Shown: positions 17,355 through 26,037, counted from the stretch's first letter. The stretch is DNA of 64,000 nucleotides from Solibacillus sp. FSL H8-0523 (GCF_038051985.1 NZ_CP150291.1:2976001-3040000), one strand, 5' to 3'. Notes: generated by a model not told the origin, from the letters alone. Made by a program: numbers and translations.

Positions 17355-18764
17355 CTAATTTGTCAGTATTTCTTGATCTAAGTTATACAGCACCCCCGCC
17401 ATTCGCTCCGGATCCCCGAAGAAAAAGCGTTCATATAAAGTTTGACGTGTACCGAATGGGCTCATCGTTACATCCCAAGCAAGTCTAAATAGCCTCACGC
17501 GCTCCTCGCCTAGATGTGATTTCGATTGGAGAAAATGATTCAATTCTTCCTGCAACACCGACTGAAATGAATTTTTGGTCGGGATATTTACTAAACCACT
17601 TGCTCCTAGTAACTGAATAATTTCAATCATTCGCGGATACATTTTCGGATAAATAAGAATCGCTGCTTCTAACGGCGCTTGCTCTGGGCACATATAGCCA
17701 TATGCATGTAGCTTAGCATTATGCTCAGATTTTAATAACAAGGCCTCCATCGTTTCACGTAACACAATGATTTCCGTAATTTTTTGCTGTACATGAGTGT
17801 ACTCTCCTATTTGAATCGAATCCACGATTTTTTGTGCAATGTCTAATAAAAATTCCGTTTTCTTTACTTGCCGCGCGACAACCTGATGTAACGAAAGTGG
17901 GCGAAATAACGAATTTTGTGCAAATAGATTCGCGACCTGTACATTATTTACATAAAATACACGCTCCCACGGGATAAATACTTGATCAAAAATAACGAGC
18001 GCGTCGATTTCATCAAACTTTGAACTTAAAGGGTAATTATAGGCATCGTCTCCAAGTACAAATGATTCACGGCATACAAACTTCAAGCCGCGCGTATTAC
18101 TTGGAATAGCAAAAGCAAACGCACGATTCCGATCGCCGTCACCACTTGACGACATGACAAAAATTTCATCGGTGATGCCACCCTGTGTTGCCAGCAGCTT
18201 TGCCCCGTCAACAATAATTCCCTCATCATTTTGCTTGATAATTGTCGCAGCCACCGCTTTTTCATCAAATTCAATATACAATTTTGAACGATTCACCTGT
18301 GGATCAATGAATGTATGCGTGATTGATAAATCATTTTCGCGTGCATATTCATAGTAGGCCTGTAAATGCTGTGGGAAGCAATTTTCCTTGCCTTGGAAGT
18401 AATCGGTCGAACAAGCGAATGCCGTAATGACAGTATTCATATAATCTGGGCTTCGTCCCATTAACCCATGATGGTACTCGGCAAAATGCTGCACCATTTG
18501 CCGACGCTTGATTAAATCTGCCTTTGTTTTAGGCTGTAAAAATGAAGTCCCAACTAAATCATTTGTAGTAGGCGATTGAAATGTCATGACATCTTTCAGC
18601 TTTTCATCCTGCTGCATCGTATAAAGTGCAGCCTGGCTATGCATAATCCCTTTGAGCGCACGGTGCTCTGATAATTCCCCATGTATACGATGCCCATCAA
18701 TCCACACCTCTGTCCCTAGCTGATTGATTCGCTTTATATATTGTTCGCCCGTAATGGCAGGCAT
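17355..18764 (-). CDS. HpaB-like flavin-dependent monooxygenase (4-hydroxyphenylacetate 3-hydroxylase family)
   Basis: 469 residues, full length for the oxygenase component, with the acyl-CoA-dehydrogenase-like fold. Conserved parts: GRSPDYMNTVI near 103-113, the flavin-contacting region FAFAIPSNTRGLKFVCRES, and IFDQVFIPWERVFY. B. subtilis YoaI is a likely relative. Two-component enzymes of this family take reduced FAD from a separate reductase and hydroxylate phenols; no reductase gene lies nearby, so a general flavin reductase would be needed. AAAGGAG precedes the ATG by 7 bases. The exact substrate is not deducible. Confidence 0.88.
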   Translation of the reverse strand: MPAITGEQYIKRINQLGTEVWIDGHRIHGELSEHRALKGIMHSQAALYTMQQDEKLKDVMTFQSPTTNDLVGTSFLQPKTKADLIKRRQMVQHFAEYHHGLMGRSPDYMNTVITAFACSTDYFQGKENCFPQHLQAYYEYARENDLSITHTFIDPQVNRSKLYIEFDEKAVAATIIKQNDEGIIVDGAKLLATQGGITDEIFVMSSSGDGDRNRAFAFAIPSNTRGLKFVCRESFVLGDDAYNYPLSSKFDEIDALVIFDQVFIPWERVFYVNNVQVANLFAQNSLFRPLSLHQVVARQVKKTEFLLDIAQKIVDSIQIGEYTHVQQKITEIIVLRETMEALLLKSEHNAKLHAYGYMCPEQAPLEAAILIYPKMYPRMIEIIQLLGASGLVNIPTKNSFQSVLQEELNHFLQSKSHLGEERVRLFRLAWDVTMSPFGTRQTLYERFFFGDPERMAGVLYNLDQEILTN

Positions 18765-18830
18765 TCACTCACTCCTTTTGTCACTCTATTATATGCAAAG
18801 AGTAAATGGCACGTTTCAATAAAAAATTGA

Positions 18831-18856
18831 AAAAGCCGAGGCAAATACGCCCCGAC
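18831..18856 (-). terminator. Terminator of yteA
   Basis: On the minus strand GTCGGGGC pairs with GCCTCGGC (two G-U pairs) around a 6-base loop, followed by T5 and a further T6 tract. It lies 3 bases past the stop. Confidence 0.75.
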
Positions 18857-18858
18857 CA

Positions 18859-19542
18859 TTACTCCTCCAAATAATCATGCTTTCGTGCTTCATCCGCGTA
18901 GGCTTGTGAAATTTGACCTTCTATTTGGTCATCTTTCGAAAGATGTAAAACTTCTAACGCTGCATACCGGTCTTCTCCGGTTTCATCGTATAAACTATTG
19001 TACTTTTCAAAATCTCCTTCAAAATCGGACGGCGTATCTGAGTTGCCATACTGAGCAACCACTTGGAATGAATCTTCATCATCTTGCAATTCGTCGTCTG
19101 CTTCTCGATTCGAAAAGGAATTATCCACTGGTGGCAAAATTACGGATTCTTCAATCGGACGGTCTGAAGCAACTGCGTTTGTTTCGGTATGTTCAATGCA
19201 AAATGCCGTATAGGGAATTGCCCGTAAGCGGTCATATGGAATCATTTCCTGACATTTTGCACAAACTCCGTAAGTACCGGCTTCTATTTTGTCTAATGCT
19301 TCATTTACTTGCTTTAACAAGTCCTCACTATGAACAAGTAAGGCGAAATCTTTTTCACGGTCGTATAACTCCGTTCCTAAATCGGCTGGATGATTATCGA
19401 GCGTCGACAGCTCATCCGTGGCATCACGTAAGCTATCACGTGTTGTTACTTCATTTCCCCTTTCAACCGTTGTTAGGTTTAATTCTTGTTTTTGTTCAAT
19501 AAGCTGCTTTTTTAATTTTGCTAATTGTTTCGTGGTCAGCAT
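18859..19542 (-). CDS. yteA: TraR/DksA-type zinc finger protein (YteA-like)
   Basis: 227 residues. N-terminal coiled coil (TTKQLAKLKKQLIEQKQELN), then a DksA-type finger around residues 95-120: C-x2-C (CAKC), then FCIEH, so the last ligand appears to be histidine instead of the fourth cysteine of DksA. This is the usual state in the YteA branch. The acidic C-terminus is long and ends in a YteA-specific tail. Members may act at RNA polymerase or in sporulation; the role in Bacilli is not settled. Monocistronic. Confidence 0.8.
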   Translation of the reverse strand: MLTTKQLAKLKKQLIEQKQELNLTTVERGNEVTTRDSLRDATDELSTLDNHPADLGTELYDREKDFALLVHSEDLLKQVNEALDKIEAGTYGVCAKCQEMIPYDRLRAIPYTAFCIEHTETNAVASDRPIEESVILPPVDNSFSNREADDELQDDEDSFQVVAQYGNSDTPSDFEGDFEKYNSLYDETGEDRYAALEVLHLSKDDQIEGQISQAYADEARKHDYLEE

Positions 19543-19637
19543 CGCTCTTCACTTCCCTTCATTTGTAGTATGGGCGAAATGAAAGAAATCATTAAAGTGA
19601 ATTTTTTTGAATGGATTACGACCATTTCTATCTACCT

Positions 19638-20618
19638 TTAAGCATTTTCTAGCATCACTTTATAATGACTTGCCGTGCGGATTTCAATTGTAAGCGCACC
19701 TGATTCATAAAACGTTTTGATTAAGTAAGGGACACCACTCGTATTTTGAAATTTAAAATCTAACGTTCCATACGATACCGTTGCGTCTCTACCTGCAGGC
19801 ACATAGCCAATGCTTAATGAATGGTGGTGACGCTCTGTTATCCGCACCGCCATTTGGTCAACTGCATTAAATAAGGTGGACGACGTTTGACAAATCCCAC
19901 CGCCAATTCCTAGAACCAATTGTTTATTAACAATTTCATATGCCGATTGATAGCCTTTTTCTTCCGTTCTTTCTCCGACCATCGTGTTAAATGAAAAATA
20001 ATCGCCTACTCCTACGATAATGTTATTTAGCGCATGTGCGGAGAGCTCGATATTTTTACTTCTCCCTTGTTCTGACGCTTGAAAGTAGGTCGTATAGGAC
20101 GCAAGAGCGACCTCACTCAAAGTAGATATTTCTTCTTCTTGGTAATGACTGGCCATTTCATATAACGGCAAATGTACTTCACCACCATTTTCAGAAGCCT
20201 TCATGATGCTGTCTACTAATTCACTTTCTTTTAAGATGACACCGGGATTGCCCTTTATTATTTGACCATTTTCCGCTAGACGGTCTAACTCCATTGTTTG
20301 ATCGTATCCCGTTGAGGTTTCTGTTCCCCTTGCTAAATCCTTTGCCATTTTTTTTAACTCGGTTTCGTACAATGCCTCGTCCGCTTCATAGCCTAACTCT
20401 TTTGGCATAATAGTTTGAACCGTTTCTAGTGTTCGTGGATCAACTAACGTAATCACTGCTGGCTTAGCACTTTGTTGTGACTCATCTGTTGCAGTCGTTC
20501 GTATTAGATCTATTTCGACAGTATGAGTATCGTGTGGTTCTGTGTGTATGGATTGTTCTTGACAACCACTTATAAATAAAAGCAAACAAATAAGCAATAA
20601 TGCTCCCCAAGTTTTCAT
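19638..20618 (-). CDS. VanW-family lipoprotein (YoaR-like)
   Basis: About 326 residues. A lipoprotein signal peptide (LLLFISGC, lipid-modified cysteine about residue 19) is followed by a PG-binding-4-like region and a C-terminal VanW domain (about 200-310) with NNIIVGVGDYFSFN and GGGICQTSSTLFNA. VanW proteins occur in wall-related and vancomycin-resistance contexts, but their activity is unknown. TAGGAG 10 bases before ATG 20618 sets the start; an ATG 30 bases upstream lies ahead of this site. Located outside the membrane. No van resistance genes nearby. Confidence 0.87.
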   Translation of the reverse strand: MKTWGALLLICLLLFISGCQEQSIHTEPHDTHTVEIDLIRTTATDESQQSAKPAVITLVDPRTLETVQTIMPKELGYEADEALYETELKKMAKDLARGTETSTGYDQTMELDRLAENGQIIKGNPGVILKESELVDSIMKASENGGEVHLPLYEMASHYQEEEISTLSEVALASYTTYFQASEQGRSKNIELSAHALNNIIVGVGDYFSFNTMVGERTEEKGYQSAYEIVNKQLVLGIGGGICQTSSTLFNAVDQMAVRITERHHHSLSIGYVPAGRDATVSYGTLDFKFQNTSGVPYLIKTFYESGALTIEIRTASHYKVMLENA

Positions 20619-20691
20619 CGCACGAATACTCCTATCTATAAAAGCCAAGATACTTCTATTTTATTCAACACCTGCGAAAGATGTGCTATGT

Positions 20692-20733
20692 AAAAAAGCA
20701 TCGATTCCCCCTAAATAAATAGAGGAAATCGAT
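20692..20733 (-). terminator. Terminator after the RNase J gene
   Basis: On the minus strand ATCGATTTCCTC (20733-20722) pairs with the GGGGAATCGAT segment (20710-20700) with about one mismatch, followed by GC and T6. Confidence 0.8.
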
Positions 20734-20745
20734 ACTTAGCTCATT

Positions 20746-20865
20746 TTAGTTCTTCCCTGGCTTTCCATTATTATTTGGTTTTCCAGGTTTCGTTGGCTTA
20801 CTTGGCTTAACTTTAATAATACCCGACGTTTCCCCATCAGTTACTACACTAGATTTCAATGACAA
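20746..20865 (-). CDS. Possible Lys/Pro-rich short frame overlapping the rnj 3' end
   Basis: From TTG 20865 a 39-codon frame, +1 relative to the RNase J gene, runs past the RNase J stop. Its second half is a repetitive KPSKPTKPGKP-NNNGKPGKN tail, which looks like coding sequence rather than chance. No ribosome binding site is visible. It could be a coupled peptide, a frameshift extension of RNase J, or the 3' remnant of a lost gene. Confidence 0.3.
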   Translation of the reverse strand: MSLKSSVVTDGETSGIIKVKPSKPTKPGKPNNNGKPGKN

Positions 20866-22513
20866 TTGGTAAAATCATCGGACTCTTTTTCGTCAACGTA
20901 TAAATATATTGATCGACTACCTTTTTAATGGCCCTTTTCATTGCAAAAGGGTTTGCTTCGTTAAATTTCAGCACGGCCGTTTTCGCTAGTTCGTTAATAT
21001 CATGAATTAGCCCTTCCGAATCCCTCGCATAAACAAATCCTCTTGAAATGGTATCGGGATCTCTAATAACCGAGCCATCCACTTTACTAATCGTTACGAC
21101 AATCACGAGCATCCCATCTTCTGCCAAACGTTTCCGATCACGTAGCACGATGTCGCCTACTTCACCCGCACCAACGCCGTCTACATACGAGTCTCCAGCA
21201 GGTACCGTTCTTGTTTGCCTTGCTACCGTGCCGAATATATCGACCACATCCCCATTTTTTAAAATAAATGTGCGCCCTTTTTTCACACCAACAGCTTCTG
21301 CGAGTAAGCGATGGATATGTAGCATACGGTACTCACCGTGAACCGGTATAAAGTATTTCGGTTGCATCAACGTTAGCATTAATTTCAAATCCTCTTGGTA
21401 GCCATGACCGGATACATGTAAACCGGTAACACTCGAATTGCCGTATACAACCTCTGCGCCAAGCTGGAATAAGTTATCGACGATTTTTGAAACATCCTTT
21501 TCATTCCCTGGAATCGGTGACGCTGCAAAAATAACCGTATCGCCTTGCTCGACTTTAATATCTCGATTACTACCTGTCGATAAACGAGACAGCGCTGCTA
21601 ACGGCTCACCCTGACTACCGGTGCAAACAATGACCACACGCTCTGATGGCAATTTTTCTACATCTTCTACATCAATTAACATCCAAGTTGGAATCGTCAA
21701 ATAACCTAGCTTCTTTGCAACGGCCGTTACACTTTTCATACTCCGTCCTAAAAACAACAGCTTGCGGTTTGTTTTGTCAGCGGCATCGATAATCTGTTGA
21801 ATCCGATTGACATTCGAAGCAAACGTAGAAATAAAGATTTTACCCGTCGCCCTTAAAAATTGTTGCTCTAACTGATTGGCGACCAATTTTTCCGATGGTG
21901 TGGAACCTGGCCTTTCCGCATTCGTACTTTCTGAAATTAAACAAAGCACCCCTTTTTGCCCAATGTTCGCCATCTTATGAATCTCCGAAGTTTGACCATT
22001 GACAGGGGTTAAGTCGAATTTAAAATCACCCGTATGCACGACATTTCCTTCTGGAGTTTCGAAAACGAGCCCTAAACAATCCGGGATACTATGACTTGTT
22101 TTAAAAAACGTCACTGCCATTTTTTCAAATTGTAAATGTGAGTCTGCTGTAATTTCCGTCAATTGTGCGTCACGCAGTAGCTTATGTTCCTTTAATTTTA
22201 GCTCAATTAAACCGAGCGTAAAACGAGTGGCGAAAATCGGGATATTACATTTTTTCAAAAGATACGGAATCCCACCAATATGATCCTCATGACCATGCGT
22301 CACAAGACAACCTTTGATTTTTTCGCGATTGTCCTCAAGGTACGTTAAGTCAGGAATGATTAAATCTATCCCCAACAAGCTTTTGTCCGCAAATTTCACC
22401 CCGCAATCAACAAGTAAGATTTCATCTGCATATTGAATGACATACATATTTTTTCCGATTTCATTAATGCCACCTAAGGCAAATATTGCGAGTGTATTTT
22501 GTGCGCCCGTCAA
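20849..22513 (-). CDS. Ribonuclease J family protein
   Basis: 554 residues, the length of RNase J1 (555). Metallo-beta-lactamase/beta-CASP nuclease with HGHEDHIGG near residues 73-81, HSIPDCLG, HTGDFKFD, the beta-CASP part (STFASNVNRIQQII, CTGSQGEPLAALSRL) and the C-terminal GHGYQEDLKLML and PVHGEYRM. Such enzymes degrade and mature RNA as 5'-3' exonuclease and endonuclease. TTG start at 22513: AGGAGGG is 6 bases upstream, and the ATG at 22537 lies upstream of that site. The gene is isolated from the usual rnjA and rnjB neighbours, so it may be a third paralogue; its sequence mixes J1-like (HEDHIGG) and J2-like (TNAERPGSTPSE) features. Confidence 0.9.
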   Translation of the reverse strand: MTGAQNTLAIFALGGINEIGKNMYVIQYADEILLVDCGVKFADKSLLGIDLIIPDLTYLEDNREKIKGCLVTHGHEDHIGGIPYLLKKCNIPIFATRFTLGLIELKLKEHKLLRDAQLTEITADSHLQFEKMAVTFFKTSHSIPDCLGLVFETPEGNVVHTGDFKFDLTPVNGQTSEIHKMANIGQKGVLCLISESTNAERPGSTPSEKLVANQLEQQFLRATGKIFISTFASNVNRIQQIIDAADKTNRKLLFLGRSMKSVTAVAKKLGYLTIPTWMLIDVEDVEKLPSERVVIVCTGSQGEPLAALSRLSTGSNRDIKVEQGDTVIFAASPIPGNEKDVSKIVDNLFQLGAEVVYGNSSVTGLHVSGHGYQEDLKLMLTLMQPKYFIPVHGEYRMLHIHRLLAEAVGVKKGRTFILKNGDVVDIFGTVARQTRTVPAGDSYVDGVGAGEVGDIVLRDRKRLAEDGMLVIVVTISKVDGSVIRDPDTISRGFVYARDSEGLIHDINELAKTAVLKFNEANPFAMKRAIKKVVDQYIYTLTKKSPMILPIVIEI

Positions 22514-22645
22514 ACAATTCCCTCCTAAAGTTACCATTCTGCTCTTGATAGTATTGCTTATAAAGGGTCATAATATACCGCAAAATCCTGTACAAATCGG
22601 ACATCATTTTTTCATTTTTTCATACTATAAGCATGAGGTGAAAAC

Positions 22646-23086
22646 ATGCCAAGAGTAAAATATCGCGAGGCAGATGTCGATTTAATGGCACGTATGATGC
22701 GTGCTGAAGCAGAAGGTGAAGGCAAACAAGGCATGCTCTATGTCGGAAATGTCATCGTTAACCGCGCTATTGCGGATTGTAGTGATTTTCGTGATGTGCG
22801 TTCAATTGAAGATGTGATTTTTCAAGTACAAGGCAATAACTACTCTTTTGAAGCCGTACAAAAAGGCAATATGTTTTACCAGCGAGCGCGTGATACTGAA
22901 CGCAGACTTGCGCGCCAAACATTAGATTTTTGGCGCCAACATCCCGCTAAATACGCCCTATGGTACTTTAATCCATCCGGTGCGTGCCCACCAACGTGGT
23001 ACGGCCAACCATTTACTGGACAATTTAAAGAGCACTGTTTTTACGAACCTGCACCAGGAACTTGCGAAAGCGTGTATATCGGGTAA
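22646..23086 (+). CDS. cwlJ: Spore cortex-lytic cell wall hydrolase CwlJ
   Basis: 146 residues, a single hydrolase_2 (SleB/CwlJ) domain and no signal peptide, as in CwlJ (142 in B. subtilis) rather than SleB. Key segments: the catalytic-glutamate region LMARMMRAEAEGEG (about 13-26), VGNVIVNRA, and the C-terminal ALWYFNPSGACPPTW. CwlJ is deposited in the spore coat by the mother cell and breaks down cortex during germination, needing GerQ as partner. GAGGTGA ribosome site. gerQ, its usual neighbour in some species, is not next to it here. Confidence 0.93.
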   Translation: MPRVKYREADVDLMARMMRAEAEGEGKQGMLYVGNVIVNRAIADCSDFRDVRSIEDVIFQVQGNNYSFEAVQKGNMFYQRARDTERRLARQTLDFWRQHPAKYALWYFNPSGACPPTWYGQPFTGQFKEHCFYEPAPGTCESVYIG

Positions 23087-23108
23087 GGGCACCCAATTTC
23101 CTTGCTAA

Positions 23109-23142
23109 TTCCTTGGCTTTATTTTACAATCAAGCCAAGGAA
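23109..23142. other. Hairpin between cwlJ and ferritin gene
   Basis: TTCCTTGGCTT (23109-23119) pairs perfectly with AAGCCAAGGAA (23132-23142) around a 12-base loop. There is no following T tract on the plus strand, so it may act as a weak terminator for cwlJ or as a structured ferritin leader. Confidence 0.5.
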
Positions 23143-23177
23143 ATCGTTAACCGACGATTGCTCAAGGAGGAATTTTC

Positions 23178-23684
23178 ATGCTTTCAGACAAACTACACGC
23201 TGCACTCAATGATCAGTTAAATTACGAATTTTATTCAGCACATGCTTACTTAGCGATGGCTGCCTATTGTTCTGATAAATCATACGATGGTTTTGCGAAT
23301 TTCTTTTTAATTCAAGCCGAAGAAGAGCGCTTCCATGCGATGAAATTTTATCATTTTTTAAGCGACATGGGCTACCGCGCAACAATTGATGGCTTCGACA
23401 ACCCTGGCAATGAATTCAAATCAATTTTAGATGCATTTGAACAGGCACTAAGCCACGAAAAAGAAGTAACACGTCGTATCTATAACTTAGTTGATATCGC
23501 ATTAGATGAACGCGAGCACGCAACGAACGCCTTCTTAAAATGGTTTATTGATGAACAGGTAGAAGAGGAATCAACATTCAACACACTCATCGCCAAAATT
23601 AGCCGCATTCAAAATGACTCAAACGCTTTGTTCATGCTTGATGCCGAACTAGCTACCCGCACATTTAACCCAGTGGCCGAATAA
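23178..23684 (+). CDS. ftnA: Non-heme ferritin
   Basis: 168 residues, a four-helix bundle. Ferroxidase-centre residues are in place: Glu17, Glu50, His53 (EEERFHAMKFYHF), with further ligands near HEKEVTRRI and the final-helix EEESTFNTL. It oxidises and stores iron in a 24-subunit shell in the cytosol. Strong AAGGAGGAA ribosome site. Stands alone; a perfect terminator follows. No obvious Fur or PerR box was recognised upstream. Confidence 0.93.
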   Translation: MLSDKLHAALNDQLNYEFYSAHAYLAMAAYCSDKSYDGFANFFLIQAEEERFHAMKFYHFLSDMGYRATIDGFDNPGNEFKSILDAFEQALSHEKEVTRRIYNLVDIALDEREHATNAFLKWFIDEQVEEESTFNTLIAKISRIQNDSNALFMLDAELATRTFNPVAE

Positions 23685-23694
23685 ATACGTTAAA

Positions 23695-23735
23695 AAGGGA
23701 CTGCGCGAAAAGTGAATACTTTTCGTGCAGTCCTT
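23695..23735 (+). terminator. Terminator of the ferritin gene
   Basis: AAGGGACTGC plus GCGAAAAGT pairs across a GAAT loop with ACTTTTCGT plus GCAGTCCTT, an 18-bp stem with one mismatch (23695-23735). T content after it is low. Confidence 0.75.
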
Positions 23736-23745
23736 CGTTCATGTG

Positions 23746-23808
23746 TTAATTAACCGCTTTAGCCGCTAAGCCTCCTAACCCAGCCCCAATAACGCCAATA
23801 TGTTTCAA
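23746..23808 (-). pseudogene. Remnant of a carotenoid desaturase-like (CrtN/CrtI) N-terminus
   Basis: On the minus strand a TTG-initiated 20-codon stretch reads LKHIGVIGAGLGGLAAKAVN then stop. The GxGxxG FAD-binding turn followed by GLAA is the hallmark start of phytoene/dehydrosqualene desaturases. Everything after the first turn is gone. Its neighbour is also a broken carotenoid locus, which supports the reading. Confidence 0.6.
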
Positions 23809-23857
23809 GAATACTCACGCCCCTCATTACGCTTAGTACGTATGGCAACGTTTAAAG

Positions 23858-24497
23858 TCATTGCCCGCTAAGGACACCATAAATAACGAGGACAAGCGGC
23901 AAGATAAAACAAACGGCATAAAAACAGCTAAATACAACCGCATTCACAATGGAATAGCCTAATTTGGCGCTTCACCGCACGTGTAATTTCTACATCTTCT
24001 AATAAAGAATGTTGCAAGCTCGTATGGCCTTCGATTTTTTCGTATGTTTCCTTGTCAAACAGTAAAAACGCACCGTTCGCGGCAGTAGCAGCTGGCCAGG
24101 TTGTCTGACTCGCCAAATAAATAGGTAAATGAAAATTCACAAAAAAATGCATCATTGGAATGACTAAAGGATCGAGCCAATTCGTATAATAAAAACGCGG
24201 AAATCCGGTAATGAGACCCACCTGTCTACGCTGTAGCGGATTCTGTATCGCTAGTTTTGAAAGAATGGCATGTCCTGTAGCAATAACCATCACCCATGCA
24301 AAGCCAATTGCAATCGGTACACCAAAAACTTTCGGCGCAAATTGATTCATATATGTATAGGCACCGAATAAAATTTCGTATGCTGAGCCAAAATATTCAA
24401 TAATAAAGGTTGTTAGAAAAACCAATACCGAAAACATGAATCCTAATCCGTTCGAGTAGCGAATCATAAAGTACACGACACCTAAAACCCCTCCCAC
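23858..24497 (-). pseudogene. Fused remnants of a CruF-like carotenoid protein and a CrtQ-like glycosyltransferase
   Basis: One frame from 24497 to 23928 (GTG start) joins two unrelated parts. Residues 10-80 look like the carotenoid biosynthesis protein family (CruF, DUF422; EYFGSAYEILFGAYTYMNQF). From about residue 85 the sequence is the membrane end of a carotenoid glycosyltransferase (LDPLVIPMMHFFVNFHLP, AANGAFLLFDKETYEKIEGH, LLEDVEITRAVK). After a frameshift near 23965 a hydrophobic tail (LGYSIVNAVVFSCFYAVCF) continues in another frame to a stop at 23858. Complete genes would be about 250 and 370 codons. This is deletion plus frameshift, not a working enzyme. Confidence 0.7.
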
Positions 24498-24610
24498 TCT
24501 GAAATTTGCTCCTCTTACCTATTCACTTTATACCTAATTTGTAAACTTTTACGTTATGAAAATATCATGTGTTGGGGGGGAACTCAAAAAGTAAGAAGAA
24601 GCGTTAAAAC

Positions 24611-24682
24611 ATGTTTTTAGTTGTTATTCTTGCGGGAAATACTATCATACCCATTTTACTCGCTCGAAAGGAGAATGCTTGA
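24611..24682 (+). CDS. Possible 23-aa hydrophobic peptide, coupled to the next gene
   Basis: The frame reads a short hydrophobic helix (VVILAGNTIIPILLARK) and its TGA overlaps the TTG of the next frame. No good ribosome site is seen, and an in-frame stop lies just upstream. The AGNTIIP segment recalls the inside of TrkH-type transporters, so it may be debris. Confidence 0.25.
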   Translation: MFLVVILAGNTIIPILLARKENA

Positions 24683-24870
24683 ATATGAGTATCGTGAAAT
24701 TTGTCGTCATCATTTCTTGGATTTATTGTGTCGCTTATCTGTTATTTGGTTTCCCTCAGGATACACTCCTTATGCGTACAGCAACTGGGGTGATGGTGAT
24801 TATTTTTACTTGTAGTATGTTCTATGGGTTATTAAAGGTTGTCGAGCGTGGGAGGTTGGGGAGAAATTAA
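24679..24870 (+). CDS. Small hypothetical membrane protein (about 61-63 aa)
   Basis: Two hydrophobic helices (about residues 5-24 and 32-52) and a basic end RGRLGRN. AAAGGAG at 24667-24673 could serve TTG 24679 or ATG 24685; the latter spacing is 11. No family recognised. It is followed by a strong terminator. Confidence 0.5.
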   Translation: MNMSIVKFVVIISWIYCVAYLLFGFPQDTLLMRTATGVMVIIFTCSMFYGLLKVVERGRLGRN

Positions 24871-24908
24871 AGGTGCTGGTTCAGAATGAAATCCATCAAT
24901 CACAACAA

Positions 24909-24946
24909 AAGTGCTTGTCCCGAAAGTATTTTTGGAACAAGCACTT
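24909..24946. terminator. Bidirectional terminator
   Basis: AAGTGCTTGT (24909-24918) pairs with ACAAGCACTT (24937-24946), with CC/GG closing further in. It lies between the small membrane gene and the convergent ykvI-like gene. Confidence 0.8.
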
Positions 24947-24978
24947 GTTGATTATTTTTCGTTCGTATAGTGGAACCA

Positions 24979-26037
24979 TCAAGCTTTTGTACTTCCCCCA
25001 GGATTACGCAACCACGACCAGAGAATCGCTAGTACCAATAAGATTCCTAAATAACCCATGACCGCGTACACTTTACTAATTAGCGTCGTAAAACCTATAA
25101 GGCTAATTGCAAATCCTACTAGACAGAGCAGCATGACAATAATTTTAAATGAAAAACGCTCTGGAGTCACAATACGCACAGCTAGTATATAAAGTGTTCC
25201 AATAGCCGTACTATAAATCATTGCAAGTAAAATAATAGACATGATGATGCCCATCACCGGATGAATCTGTTGCGCTAACATAAGCGTGGGCATTTCTACG
25301 CCCCTTACAACGTCCATTTTCGCAAAGAGCGCCAGGTTGATTAGAAGAATTAATAAACCTAGTAGGAGACCTCCTAATGCACCACCGCGCTTCGCAACGT
25401 TTCTGTCCACTACAGTACCACCAACTACAATTAACATCGCTGCCGCCGCGGAAAAATTAAACGACACATACAATACCGTACTAAGTAGCCAGTGAGGGGT
25501 TGCAGAAGGCTGACTTTTCGAAAGTTCATTTAGTTCACTGATCGAGTAATCCATTGTAAATAAAGAATAAATTAATAAAATAAAAATAAAACCTAGTAAA
25601 TATGGCGTTAAGGTCGCTAGAATTCCGATAATATTTTCCGCATTCCACAAAAGCGTAAACATGACGGCCAACACCATCAACATGCTACCAACTGATGGCT
25701 CAATCATGTACATTTGATTAAAAGCTGAGCCTGCGCCAGCTAACATGACAATAGCAATGCCAAATAAAACGAAACAAATTAACAAATCTAGCACTGGTCC
25801 GAAAAAACGACCCCCAATATAATATAACCCTTCCTTATGCGAAGTCGTTTGTAAATCAGAGCCCATTTGCGCAAGTGTCATTCCTAAAAAGGAAAAAATA
25901 ATCGCGGCTACAATACAACCAAAGATGCTAGTAACACCATAACTCGTAAAATATTGCATGATTTCTTGACCTGAAGCAAAGCCTGCACCGACCACTAAAC
26001 TAACAAACGCAGTTGCAATTTGTAGACTCTTTTTCAA
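24979..26037 (-). CDS. YkvI-family membrane transporter
   Basis: 352 residues with about ten membrane helices. The N-terminus KKSLQIATAFVSLVVGAGFASGQEIMQYF is the signature of YkvI-type proteins, distant relatives of the APC amino-acid/cation symporters (the GAGFASGQE segment sits in the unwound helix 1). The substrate is unknown. Monocistronic, facing a shared terminator; a 366-bp gap with a tRNA gene lies upstream. Confidence 0.85.
   Translation of the reverse strand: MKKSLQIATAFVSLVVGAGFASGQEIMQYFTSYGVTSIFGCIVAAIIFSFLGMTLAQMGSDLQTTSHKEGLYYIGGRFFGPVLDLLICFVLFGIAIVMLAGAGSAFNQMYMIEPSVGSMLMVLAVMFTLLWNAENIIGILATLTPYLLGFIFILLIYSLFTMDYSISELNELSKSQPSATPHWLLSTVLYVSFNFSAAAAMLIVVGGTVVDRNVAKRGGALGGLLLGLLILLINLALFAKMDVVRGVEMPTLMLAQQIHPVMGIIMSIILLAMIYSTAIGTLYILAVRIVTPERFSFKIIVMLLCLVGFAISLIGFTTLISKVYAVMGYLGILLVLAILWSWLRNPGGSTKA

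Noticed and set aside
18885-19502. 205-codon plus-strand open frame
   Set aside because: Antisense to yteA; the composition (many Leu, His, Arg) is that of a reverse-frame shadow.
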